From Akkermansiaceae bacterium UBA3385 (GTDB lineage: Bacteria; Verrucomicrobiota; Verrucomicrobiia; Verrucomicrobiales; Akkermansiaceae), in assembly GCA_002358905.1 (NCBI GenBank), contig DEPT01000071.1, positions 1 through 47,044 of the forward strand: a stretch of DNA of 47,044 nt, read 5' to 3'. This document shows, in pieces, positions 7,776 through 15,596 of this stretch. The translations under genes and the position numbers were made by a program. A model generated the notes under the pieces. That model made no database searches and was not told where the DNA came from. It saw nothing but the letters and a program-made list of their open reading frames with translations. Positions within the stretch are counted from its first letter, which is position 1. Each line of letters opens with the position of its first letter.

Positions 7776-8417
7776 TCACAACTCAGCAGAACTGGACTTC
7801 TTAGCCTTCTTTTTCTTACTTTTTTTCTTATTCTTCCTGGCTTCGGACTTCTTTTTGGACTCAGCTTTCTTGGCATCTTTCACCATGTCTTTCCAGCCGC
7901 TTACCAGGTCAGGGCATTTGCTGGCACCAGAGGTACCTTCAATCTGAGTACCATCCGCCGTAACAGCCATCACATTAGGAGTAGCACCACTTCCGCCACC
8001 GGGAACCACGGAAGCTATCGCGGAAGTCGTCTCGGGGGTAATCATGGGAATGGTGATATCGGTTTCATCTGCCCATTTCTTTGCTTTTTCGGTATCGGGG
8101 TCGCAGTTAAGCATAATAAGTTCTGCACCCTTATTTTTCATTTCCTTGTAAAGCTCGTTCATCCGCGGTGTAATGGTGCGGCAGAAGCCGCAACGGGAAT
8201 GTGAGCGCAGGAAGAAGTAGACGTATGCCTTTTTCTTGGGCTTTACCTTGGTAACAAACTCCACTTTCTGGAGCAGATCAGGAATGGAAATTTCTTCTGT
8301 TTCCTCAGCAGCCACTTCGGTTTCAGCAGCTTCGTCCTCCACACCCTGAGCGTGCAGCGGAGCCACCAGCCCACCCAGAAGGAACAGGGTACCGAAAAGA
8401 GTAAGTAGTTTCTTCAT
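7776..8417 (-). CDS. Exported thioredoxin-like protein with lysine-rich tail
   Basis: 213 residues. A signal peptide (MKKLLTLFGTLFLLGG..., cleavage near HAQ) is followed by an acidic linker (residues 26-45) and a thioredoxin fold. The redox motif is CGFC near residue 77, after FFLRSHSR. The cis-proline segment GATPNVMAV lies near 143. It probably acts as a periplasmic or surface thiol-disulfide protein; the partner is unknown. The last 35 residues contain more than 15 lysines (KKKSEARKNKKKSKKKKAKK), a feature shared with the GH16 protein in this window. It has its own promoter and a leader of about 20 nt. Confidence 0.85.
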   Translation of the reverse strand: MKKLLTLFGTLFLLGGLVAPLHAQGVEDEAAETEVAAEETEEISIPDLLQKVEFVTKVKPKKKAYVYFFLRSHSRCGFCRTITPRMNELYKEMKNKGAELIMLNCDPDTEKAKKWADETDITIPMITPETTSAIASVVPGGGSGATPNVMAVTADGTQIEGTSGASKCPDLVSGWKDMVKDAKKAESKKKSEARKNKKKSKKKKAKKSSSAEL

Positions 8418-8444
8418 GTATATGAGAATTGGTTTGCTGGGGGT

Positions 8445-8473
8445 AGTCTACACGCAAGCTTGCCCGCTTGCAA
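8445..8473 (-). promoter_or_regulatory. Promoter of the thioredoxin-like gene
   Basis: On the minus strand: TTGCAA, 17-nt spacer, TAGACT; the -10 box ends 27 nt before the ATG. Confidence 0.7.
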
Positions 8474-8573
8474 GAGCAAAATCAATACTCTGCGAAAAAA
8501 ATCAAACCTGCTCCGGAGCCGCTTCGCACAAACAAAAACACCACTTTTTTAAATCAATGAAAGGATTAGCTAT

Positions 8574-8601
8574 TTTCCAGCTGCCGAATTTGTGTTAGAA
8601 T
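8574..8601 (+). promoter_or_regulatory. Possible promoter of crcB
   Basis: TTTCCA, 16-nt spacer, TAGAAT (8596-8601). The -35 box is poor. The predicted leader of about 40 nt contains only a 5-bp GAGGG/CCCTC hairpin and is too short for a fluoride aptamer. Confidence 0.4.
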
Positions 8602-8646
8602 GATGCGCGAGGGCAGCCCCCTCATTTTCCACTACGTTCATCCAAC

Positions 8647-9051
8647 ATGCAATTATCCATCAAAACCTTGCTGTGCGTGGGCTGTGGTTGCTTCCTGGGA
8701 GGCGTACTGCGTTACCTGACAAGCTATTTTGTATGCAGCCGACTGGGGATTACAGCAACAGATATGCCCTGGCATACCCTCCTCATCAATTTCGGCGGCT
8801 GCCTGTTCATGGGACTTTTCTGCGGACTTGCCACAGCAGGCATCATTGAATCCCCTAATCTCCGCCTGGCGCTCACTGCCGGACTTTGCGGCGGGTATTC
8901 CACCCTGGCAGCCTTTGCGTACGAGAATACCATGCTGATGCGCGCCGGACATTTCCTGACCACCGGCAGCTATATTCTAGCTACGCTGATTGGAAGCCTG
9001 CTCTGCTTTCTGGCGGGGTATGCGCTGGCAAACTGGTTTGCACGCGCATGA
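8647..9051 (+). CDS. crcB: Fluoride channel CrcB/FluC
   Basis: A 134-residue inner-membrane protein with four hydrophobic helices, the normal size for the dual-topology fluoride channel. Family signatures: CFLGGVLRYL at the N-terminus, HTLLINFGGCLFMG around residue 40, and LTAGLCGGYSTLAAFAYE around residue 77 (usually GFCGGFTTFSTF). It exports toxic fluoride. The classical fluoride riboswitch often found before such genes is not visible. The next gene, a MATE pump, has its own promoter. Confidence 0.9.
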   Translation: MQLSIKTLLCVGCGCFLGGVLRYLTSYFVCSRLGITATDMPWHTLLINFGGCLFMGLFCGLATAGIIESPNLRLALTAGLCGGYSTLAAFAYENTMLMRAGHFLTTGSYILATLIGSLLCFLAGYALANWFARA

Positions 9052-9076
9052 AAGCTGAACCTTGATATTATTCTGC

Positions 9077-9105
9077 TTGACGCTGCTCCCCGCCAGGAGT
9101 AAATT
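9077..9105 (+). promoter_or_regulatory. Promoter of the MATE-rdgB operon
   Basis: TTGACG (9077-9082), 17-nt spacer, TAAATT (9100-9105), 12 nt before the ATG at 9118. Confidence 0.65.
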
Positions 9106-9117
9106 CTGAACAGCGAT

Positions 9118-10497
9118 ATGGAGAAAGACCAGAAACTTGTCGATTTGGAGCAGAAGCCCATGGGGCGTCTGCTGGCACAGTACTCCCTGCCGGCCATTGT
9201 AGGCATGGCAGCCATGTCGCTTTACAATATAGTAGATTCCATCTACATCGGCCAGTGTTGCGGTGCGTATGCCATCACGGCCATGGGACTGCTCTTCCCC
9301 ATCATGAACCTGCTTGTGGCACTGGGCACCCTGGTGGGGCTTGGCGGTGCAGCCACCACATCCATCACCCTGGGGCAGCAGGATTTTCCGCGGGCCTTCC
9401 GCGTGCTGGGGCACTGCACCATTATGGGTGTGGCATTCGGTGTGGCATTCGGCTGGTTCCCTCTGCCGTGGATGAAGGAAATTCTGTACATATTCGGAGC
9501 AGATGAAAACACAGTGGGTCCCGCCAAGGAGTTCATGCTGGTAATGATGCTGACCTGCCCCCTCACCTTCTCCTTCATGAACCTGAACCATGTGATGCGA
9601 GCCAGCGGCTACCCGTACAAAGCTATGTACAGTCTGCTGATTTCCATGGTAGTGAACATTGCCTGCGCCCATTTGTTCGTGTGGGTTCTGAAATGGGGAA
9701 TGACCGGCGCTGCACTGGCCACAGCAGCCGGACAAGCCGTGGGCATGGTGTGGGTGCTGCTGCATTTCCTGAACCGCCGCAGTGTCATCTATTTCCGTGG
9801 CCGCATGTGGAAACTGTGTGGGCCCATCATGCGGCGCATCTGTCTGCTGGGGCTGCCGCCGTGTCTCATGAATTTGTGCGGCTGCCTGGTGGTTATCGTC
9901 TTCAACCGGCAGTTCCTGAGCTACGAAGGCCCCATGGGAGTGGGGGCATTCAGCATTGTGAACCGCGTCCTCATGGCCATAGCCATGGTGGTACTGGGCA
10001 TTGCTCAAGGGATGCAGCCCATAGCCGGCTACAACCTGGGCATCGGCTATTACAGCCGCGTGCGCCGCGTGTTCTTCTACGCAGTAGGTTCAGCGTTTGC
10101 GCTTACCCTGCTCTGCTGGCTGGGGATTCAACTTTACCCGGAAGAAGTGGTGCGTGTCTTCGTGAAGGAGCAGGACGCCAATTCAACCCAGCTCATCACT
10201 CTTGCAACGCGTGGTCTGGGTATCATGGGGCTGGCCTTCCCGCTGGTCGGCACACAGATTATCATCGGTAACTTCTTCCAAAGCATTGGGCGCCCCATTA
10301 TGAGTGTATTCCTGAACCTGATGCGACAATTTCTGGTACTTATTCCCTGCCTGCTGCTGCTGCCGCTGTGGTGGGGCGGGTCCGGCATCTGGTTCTCACA
10401 AGCCGTGGCAGATATTTTCTGCGCGCTCTTGTCCTACCTTGTCATCTATCTTTTCTTCACCCGCATTTTCCACAAGAAAGACTCAACCATCAACTGA
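9118..10497 (+). CDS. MATE-family multidrug efflux transporter
   Basis: A 459-residue inner-membrane antiporter with about twelve hydrophobic helices in two repeats. The N-terminal PMGRLLAQYSLPAIVGM, then YNIVDSIYIGQ and the GLGGAATTSITLGQ loop are hallmarks of the MepA/DinF-like branch. The second half starts near residue 240 with ILLGLPPCLMN-like text, and GIAQGMQPIAGYNLG is the mirrored motif. It exports cationic compounds or metabolites in exchange for Na+ or H+; the substrate is unknown. Its stop is 2 nt before the rdgB start, so the two are co-transcribed. Confidence 0.92.
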   Translation: MEKDQKLVDLEQKPMGRLLAQYSLPAIVGMAAMSLYNIVDSIYIGQCCGAYAITAMGLLFPIMNLLVALGTLVGLGGAATTSITLGQQDFPRAFRVLGHCTIMGVAFGVAFGWFPLPWMKEILYIFGADENTVGPAKEFMLVMMLTCPLTFSFMNLNHVMRASGYPYKAMYSLLISMVVNIACAHLFVWVLKWGMTGAALATAAGQAVGMVWVLLHFLNRRSVIYFRGRMWKLCGPIMRRICLLGLPPCLMNLCGCLVVIVFNRQFLSYEGPMGVGAFSIVNRVLMAIAMVVLGIAQGMQPIAGYNLGIGYYSRVRRVFFYAVGSAFALTLLCWLGIQLYPEEVVRVFVKEQDANSTQLITLATRGLGIMGLAFPLVGTQIIIGNFFQSIGRPIMSVFLNLMRQFLVLIPCLLLLPLWWGGSGIWFSQAVADIFCALLSYLVIYLFFTRIFHKKDSTIN

Positions 10498-10499
10498 TT

Positions 10500-11108
10500 A
10501 TGGCTCGCATCCCCTTGCTTATTGCCACCCGCAATACCCACAAAGCCCGTGAATTTGCCCGCATTCTTCCCCCGCAGTTCGAGCTGAAAACCCTTGCAGA
10601 TTTTCCCGGAGCCCCGGATCCGGAAGAGACAGGAACCACCTTTGAAGCCAACGCGGCCATCAAAGCAGAAAGTATCTCCGCCGTCTTCCCGGGACTGGTT
10701 GTTTCGGACGACAGCGGCATCTGTGTCGATGCGCTGGACGGCATGCCCGGAGTGTATTCTGCACGCTACGCCGGCACCCACGGAGATGATGAAGCCAACA
10801 ACCGGAAAATGCTCACGGAGCTGGCAGCCCTACCGGAAAGCTCCAAGCCCTTCACGGCCCGCTACGTCTGCGCTATTTCCGTGGCTGAGAACGGAAAGGA
10901 ACTGGCCTGCTTCATCGGCACGGTGGAAGGGCAGATTACCCTGAATCCCCGCGGAACGGGCGGCTTCGGGTATGATCCCCTTTTCATCCCCGATGGCTAC
11001 GATTGCACCATGGCCGAGATTTCCGCTGAGGAGAAAAACTCCATTTCCCACCGTGGTGAAGCACTCCGCAAATTCGAAGCCTGGCTGCACCCGACCTTTG
11101 GCTGCTGA
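10500..11108 (+). CDS. rdgB: XTP/dITP diphosphatase (RdgB/HAM1)
   Basis: 202 residues, the usual length. It hydrolyses non-canonical purine triphosphates (XTP, ITP, dITP) to keep them out of nucleic acids. Motifs: LIATRNTHKAREFA at the N-terminus, TFEANAAIKAE around residue 42, SDDSGICVDALDG around 68, GTGGFGYDPLFIP around 152 and the SHRGEAL C-terminal motif. The start at 10500 is chosen by homology; an upstream in-frame ATG would overlap the MATE gene by over 100 nt. It ends 5 nt from the convergent helicase gene. Confidence 0.95.
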   Translation: MARIPLLIATRNTHKAREFARILPPQFELKTLADFPGAPDPEETGTTFEANAAIKAESISAVFPGLVVSDDSGICVDALDGMPGVYSARYAGTHGDDEANNRKMLTELAALPESSKPFTARYVCAISVAENGKELACFIGTVEGQITLNPRGTGGFGYDPLFIPDGYDCTMAEISAEEKNSISHRGEALRKFEAWLHPTFGC

Positions 11109-11113
11109 TTAAA

Positions 11114-13081
11114 TCAGTTCGACCAGAGCTGAATCAACTCCGGCGGCAGCGTGGTGAGAAAACGCGAGGGCGGCGAATACTGGGCATCGTAGCTTCGGCC
11201 ATTGTAACGGGGGAAACTCAGATACAGCTGATCCTGTGCGCGGGTGACCGCCACATAGAACAGGCGTGTTTCTTCCTCCATGTCAGCAGTGGAGCCGCTT
11301 TCAATAACCCGTTTGTGCGGGAACTGCCCCTCCCCCAGGAAGATGATGAAGACAATCTTCCACTCCAGACCTTTGGCCTGGTGAATAGTGGAAAGAGTAA
11401 CCATATCCTCATCCGGCGTGGTGGGTGAATCAACCTCGCTGAGCAGCGCTACACTAGCCAGGAACTCATCCAGGTTCTCCTCTGTACCCAGGTTGCGGGT
11501 AATCTGGGCCAGGTCCTCCGCACGTTCATCAAAATTATCGTATGCGTGCGTGAAATAGGGATTCAGATAGGTGATAACTGCCCGCACCAACTCAGCCGGC
11601 AGCAAGGTATGGCCGGCGGGATGCAGAGAATCCATCAGCGAGAGAAAACCATTCCAATGCGGACGCACAGCCGGGGCCACCTTCACGGCCGGTTCGGCAA
11701 ATACGACGCTGTGCGGCTCCGTGATAGCCAGCTGCTCCGGGTGCGCACCCACCCATTTCTCATACGCTGCCAGCCACTGTGCCCAGATACGCCCGGCCGT
11801 GGCCTCACCCACGCGGGGGAACGTACCGGCAATGCGGCGGAAAGCAATTTCATCCCTGGGATTACACAGCAGACGCAGGAAGGCAATCACATCCTTGACA
11901 TGGGACTGCTCAAAAAAGCGCAAACCGCTGGTGATACGGAAGGGAATGTGAGCACGAGTCAGCTCCATCTGCACATCCATACTGTGAAAATGAGCACGGT
12001 AAAGCACAGCAATATCACTACCGGGAATACCGGACCCCATGAGGTCATCAATACGCCGGGCCACCCAGGCAGCTTCAGTCCGGTTATCCGGGGCGGGCAG
12101 CACCACAGGCTTAAAATTACTGCCGCAGCGGGCCGCCTGCAAGTCTTTGGGAATCTGGTTCTCATTCTGGGCAATAGCGGCATTGGAAAGCTCCAGAATG
12201 GGCGGCAGGCTGCGGTAGTTCGTGGTAATGCGGTAAACCTCCGACTGCGGGTATGTCTCCCGGAACCGCAGGATATGCTCCACATCAGCCCCGCGCCAGG
12301 AATAGATACTCTGGGCATCGTCCCCCACAGCCATGAGACAACTGCATGAGCCGCCTGCCAGAAGCTGTACAATGCGGTCCTGCGGGGTATTGGTATCCTG
12401 GTACTCATCCACCAGTACATGGCGGAAGCGGTCCTGCAACTCTGCGCGAATATCTGCATACTCCTCCAACAAACACAGAAGATTGGTGAGCAAGTCATCA
12501 AAATCCATAACATTCAGAGCCTTCTTACGCGCGTTATATTCGGCGTATATTTTGCCGATAATATCTTCATGCTGCTCCAGATACGGATATTCCGCACTCA
12601 GCACTCGGTGCCAGTCCGTGGCCGTATTCACCGCCAGGCTGTGCAGAGAGAGCAGCAACTCCGGCTTAGGAAAGCGGTCTGCCTTGGTCATTTTACCGGC
12701 AAACTGCTTCACCAGGTTCTTCATGAGAGCCTTCTGGTCATCTGAATCAAAGATGGTAAAGCCAGGTAGATACCCCAGCCGCCCAGCATGGCGTCGCAGC
12801 AGCCTGTTGGCTATGGAATGGAATGTACCGCTCCAGAGCTGCCCGGCATCTGCCCCGGTAAGGGAGGTGACACGCTCCAGCATTTCGCGGGCGGCTTTGT
12901 TGGTGAAGGTCAGCAACAGAATACGCCAGGGCGCCACTCCGTGCTCCAGCAGCCAGGCCACGCGGTATGTCAGGGTGCGAGTCTTTCCACTGCCAGCTCC
13001 GGCAATAACCAGAGCCTGGGCAGCAGTAGTGGTAACAGCAGCATATTGCTCAGCGTTCAGTTCAGCGGCGTAGTCGTGCAT
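11114..13081 (-). CDS. UvrD/Rep/PcrA-type DNA helicase
   Basis: A 655-residue superfamily 1A 3'-5' helicase. Motif I (Walker A) AGAGSGKTRTL lies at residue 27, Ia LLTFTNKAAREM near 57, II VDEYQDTN near 225, III AVGDDAQSIYSWRGA near 252, IV TTNYRS, V TIHQAKGLEW near 568, and VI YVAVTRAQDQLYL near 609. The C-terminal extension of UvrD/PcrA (about 70 residues) is absent, which makes it closest in length to Rep. Its role is repair or replication restart. No promoter is clear; it follows the OmpA-like gene after a hairpin. Confidence 0.93.
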   Translation of the reverse strand: MHDYAAELNAEQYAAVTTTAAQALVIAGAGSGKTRTLTYRVAWLLEHGVAPWRILLLTFTNKAAREMLERVTSLTGADAGQLWSGTFHSIANRLLRRHAGRLGYLPGFTIFDSDDQKALMKNLVKQFAGKMTKADRFPKPELLLSLHSLAVNTATDWHRVLSAEYPYLEQHEDIIGKIYAEYNARKKALNVMDFDDLLTNLLCLLEEYADIRAELQDRFRHVLVDEYQDTNTPQDRIVQLLAGGSCSCLMAVGDDAQSIYSWRGADVEHILRFRETYPQSEVYRITTNYRSLPPILELSNAAIAQNENQIPKDLQAARCGSNFKPVVLPAPDNRTEAAWVARRIDDLMGSGIPGSDIAVLYRAHFHSMDVQMELTRAHIPFRITSGLRFFEQSHVKDVIAFLRLLCNPRDEIAFRRIAGTFPRVGEATAGRIWAQWLAAYEKWVGAHPEQLAITEPHSVVFAEPAVKVAPAVRPHWNGFLSLMDSLHPAGHTLLPAELVRAVITYLNPYFTHAYDNFDERAEDLAQITRNLGTEENLDEFLASVALLSEVDSPTTPDEDMVTLSTIHQAKGLEWKIVFIIFLGEGQFPHKRVIESGSTADMEEETRLFYVAVTRAQDQLYLSFPRYNGRSYDAQYSPPSRFLTTLPPELIQLWSN

Positions 13082-13094
13082 GCGAATAACAGAA

Positions 13095-13123
13095 ATCCGC
13101 CCCTCCGGAACGGAGAGGCGGAT
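13095..13123 (-). terminator. Hairpin after the OmpA-like gene
   Basis: On the minus strand ATCCGCCTCTCCG pairs with CGGAGGGGCGGAT around a 3-nt loop, followed by a weak T-rich stretch. It separates the M23-OmpA unit from the helicase gene. Confidence 0.7.
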
Positions 13124-13140
13124 AAAAATGGAGAATGATA

Positions 13141-14568
13141 TCAGGATTCGAAATCGAGATAAATTTCAGCTCGGCGGTTTTCACCACGGATGTAATCAAT
13201 TTGTTCCGTCGTATCTTCTGTCGTGTAGAAGCGGCGGGGCTGGGTCTTGCCCATACCCTCGGTGGAAATCTGCTTCTCCTCTACCCCGAAGGATACCAGA
13301 GCGGTCTTCACAGCCTCTGCACGGCGGATGGAAAGCTGCAGGTTATACTTTTCGGAACCTACGTCGTCCGTGTGGCCACTGATCTGGAGCACACCCTTAC
13401 TGGCCTTCAGCAGCTCAGCCACAATCTGCAGCTGCCGCAGGGAACGGGGAGTAAGTTCAGATTCATTGAAGCCGAAGAACAGAGCCAGCGAGTCACCACC
13501 CTTGGGATTCTTCACGATGGGGAAATAGTGGCCGCCCTCTTCGGTGGCAATGCTTTCGTAGCTGCTCAGCAAAGCATCCAGTGCCACAGCCTTGACGCGC
13601 CAGTCATTCTCGTTCACACGGGTGAGCTCCATACCCACATTTGCCGGACGGGTGGAAATGGGGGAAAGAACGTACACCAGGTACCCGGCATTGTTATCTG
13701 TGGTGAAGGTGTTGCGAATGGGAGCCTGCTCACGGAGCTTGAACTCACCTTCCTCAAAAATCATGCACAGACCTGCCACCGTAGCATCGGAAACCTCGCT
13801 GCCCGTCACCATGGTACGGGCTACGGTCATATCGCCACGACGCACAGCCTCCACAAAACCTTCGGCCACGGTAATGGAGTCCGCACCTGGAGCCAGCTTT
13901 GTCTTATCAGAGGAGGAAGTCTTGGCGGATTCGATGAAAGTCTTGCCACCCTTCTGGGAAACAACATCAATCAGAAGATCTTCCCCACCATCTTCTGCCA
14001 CCAGGCGGTAACGCGTTACACGGTCGCCATTGGGGCGACGGCTATTACCTACCTCAACCACGGCTTTCACTTTATTCTTAGCGCCCCAGGCGGCAAGCTG
14101 TTCAGCTGCTTCCGGAGTGATTTCACCCTTTTCGAGCAGATTCCTGAGAGCCTCGGCGGGGTTCTTGGCAGTCAGCACAGCTGCAGCAGTAAGGGCAGAC
14201 TTGTGCTCTGCATTGCGGGGCTTTTCGGGCAGAACAATTTCTTCCGGCTGAGGAGCAGGAGCCGGCACAGGCTCCGGTTCGGGCTGGGGCTCAGGGGTGG
14301 ACTCAGGGGCGGGTGCCGGCACAGGCTCCGGCGTCACCTCCGGCTCAGGAGTGGGTGCAGGAGCAGGTACAGGTTCCGGTTCGCCCTGGGGTTCATTCGT
14401 AGGAACAGGTACAGGTTGGGGCACAACTGCGGGAGCAGTGGTTTCTGCATGAGCGGCTGCTTCATCTGCCTGAATATTGGCATTGTGCTTCAGCAGCATG
14501 AACACGCCGGCGCATACGCCAAGAGTAGCCAGGAATGCGCAGAGGAAAAGGATGATGTTGCGTTTCAT
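13141..14568 (-). CDS. OmpA-like peptidoglycan-binding protein with proline-rich spacer
   Basis: 475 residues. An N-terminal hydrophobic anchor or signal (about 5-27) is followed by a Pro/Glu/Ala-rich spacer (about 45-110, many PEPVPAPAP-type repeats). A middle domain of unknown type (about 115-345) follows, and a C-terminal OmpA-like domain (about 350-475) carries the peptidoglycan-binding signature GHTDDVGSEKYNLQLSIRRA and GMGKTQPR. The spacer probably reaches across the periplasm. It starts 15 nt after the M23 peptidase stop, so the two form an operon concerned with the cell wall. Without a beta-barrel domain it is more likely anchored in the inner membrane than an OmpA porin. Confidence 0.85.
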   Translation of the reverse strand: MKRNIILFLCAFLATLGVCAGVFMLLKHNANIQADEAAAHAETTAPAVVPQPVPVPTNEPQGEPEPVPAPAPTPEPEVTPEPVPAPAPESTPEPQPEPEPVPAPAPQPEEIVLPEKPRNAEHKSALTAAAVLTAKNPAEALRNLLEKGEITPEAAEQLAAWGAKNKVKAVVEVGNSRRPNGDRVTRYRLVAEDGGEDLLIDVVSQKGGKTFIESAKTSSSDKTKLAPGADSITVAEGFVEAVRRGDMTVARTMVTGSEVSDATVAGLCMIFEEGEFKLREQAPIRNTFTTDNNAGYLVYVLSPISTRPANVGMELTRVNENDWRVKAVALDALLSSYESIATEEGGHYFPIVKNPKGGDSLALFFGFNESELTPRSLRQLQIVAELLKASKGVLQISGHTDDVGSEKYNLQLSIRRAEAVKTALVSFGVEEKQISTEGMGKTQPRRFYTTEDTTEQIDYIRGENRRAEIYLDFES

Positions 14569-14583
14569 AACGAAAAGGAATAA

Positions 14584-15435
14584 TCAGAGGAATTGTGTGG
14601 GATTAACGGGAACTGTGCCTTCGGGCATTTCGGCTGCCGGGCTGACAGGTTGCTGCAGCCCAGCCTCACGCACGCGCAGACGGCGTACGGTTTCATACGG
14701 ATCAGGCACTGCCGGTGCCGGATGTGTTGCAAGAAGTTTCTGAGGATTCAGGCGGTTCATGGTGCCACCGGGAGAATAGGCAGGCATACCTGCCTCTGTG
14801 CAAACTGAGGAGATAGCTTCAAAATGCAGATGTGCCTTGTAATGGCCATTGGCCGTGCCAACAGTGCCGATAGGCTCACCACGGGCGATGAACTGCCCCT
14901 GCCGCACAATACTTTTATCCAGATGGGCATACAAGGTCTGAATAATGCGGGAATCTCCCGGCAGACGGTGAGCCAGCACTACCACCTTCCCCCAGCCGGG
15001 AGACGGTTCTCCGCTATACACCACGAGGCCACGCGCTGCAGCATGCACAGAAAGTCCCAGATCCGTATCTTCTCCACCAATGCCGTTAATATCGCTTCCG
15101 GCGTGGTAGCCTCCGCGTTTCTCGTTCATAGTATTGAACGGCTGGGCATCATACACGAAGCCACCAGCGGCAGTACCACAGGGAGATTGAAAACCATCTG
15201 CAAGGGGAATAAGCGCCAGCTGGTGCGGAGTCAGCAGCACAAGACCGGCCAGCAGATTTTCAGGCAATGTAGCGGGGGGAACATCCTGCCCATAAAGCCC
15301 GGCAATAGCGGCAGACACAGGCTCATCCACCCCGTCATCATTCAGGTACGCAATAACCCCCACGCCTATGACCCCTATACCAAGGAGCCCTAGCGTAACC
15401 CAACGCAGGGGTGTGAAAAAGCGTTTACCTGACAT
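14584..15435 (-). CDS. Membrane-anchored M23 peptidase (LytM-like)
   Basis: 283 residues. The start at 15435 (MSGKRFF) is preferred over an ATG at 15462 because the -10 box lies between them. One transmembrane anchor spans about 10-30. The metallopeptidase domain (about 90-230) has the zinc motifs HAGSDI (HxxxD) and HLHFE (HxH). The family cleaves peptide cross-links in peptidoglycan or, when degenerate, activates amidases; here the metal ligands are intact. It is co-transcribed with the OmpA-like gene. Confidence 0.9.
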   Translation of the reverse strand: MSGKRFFTPLRWVTLGLLGIGVIGVGVIAYLNDDGVDEPVSAAIAGLYGQDVPPATLPENLLAGLVLLTPHQLALIPLADGFQSPCGTAAGGFVYDAQPFNTMNEKRGGYHAGSDINGIGGEDTDLGLSVHAAARGLVVYSGEPSPGWGKVVVLAHRLPGDSRIIQTLYAHLDKSIVRQGQFIARGEPIGTVGTANGHYKAHLHFEAISSVCTEAGMPAYSPGGTMNRLNPQKLLATHPAPAVPDPYETVRRLRVREAGLQQPVSPAAEMPEGTVPVNPTQFL

Positions 15436-15444
15436 GCTGACCGT

Positions 15445-15473
15445 ATTATACGGGCAAAGCACTCTTCTGACAA
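15445..15473 (-). promoter_or_regulatory. Promoter of the M23-OmpA operon
   Basis: On the minus strand: TTGTCA, 17-nt spacer, TATAAT, then 9 nt to the ATG. The predicted leader is only a few nucleotides long. Confidence 0.8.
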
Positions 15474-15530
15474 GCCAAAATAAGTGAATAGTGAATAAGG
15501 AAGAGCGAATAATGGCATGCTGTCAAAGAA

Positions 15531-15565
15531 AGAAAAGCGCCACTCTGACAGAGCAGCGCTTTTCT
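15531..15565 (-). terminator. Intrinsic terminator of tkt
   Basis: AGAAAAGCGC pairs with GCGCTTTTCT, with an inner CTCTG/CAGAG helix; the minus-strand 3' side is T-rich. Confidence 0.8.
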
Positions 15566-15596
15566 GAAAAGTCGGAATCATGTATACCCGCCCGGC

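Noticed and set aside
8602..8646. Possible fluoride riboswitch before crcB
   Set aside because: Only a 5-bp hairpin is present; the conserved aptamer segments and the length needed are missing.
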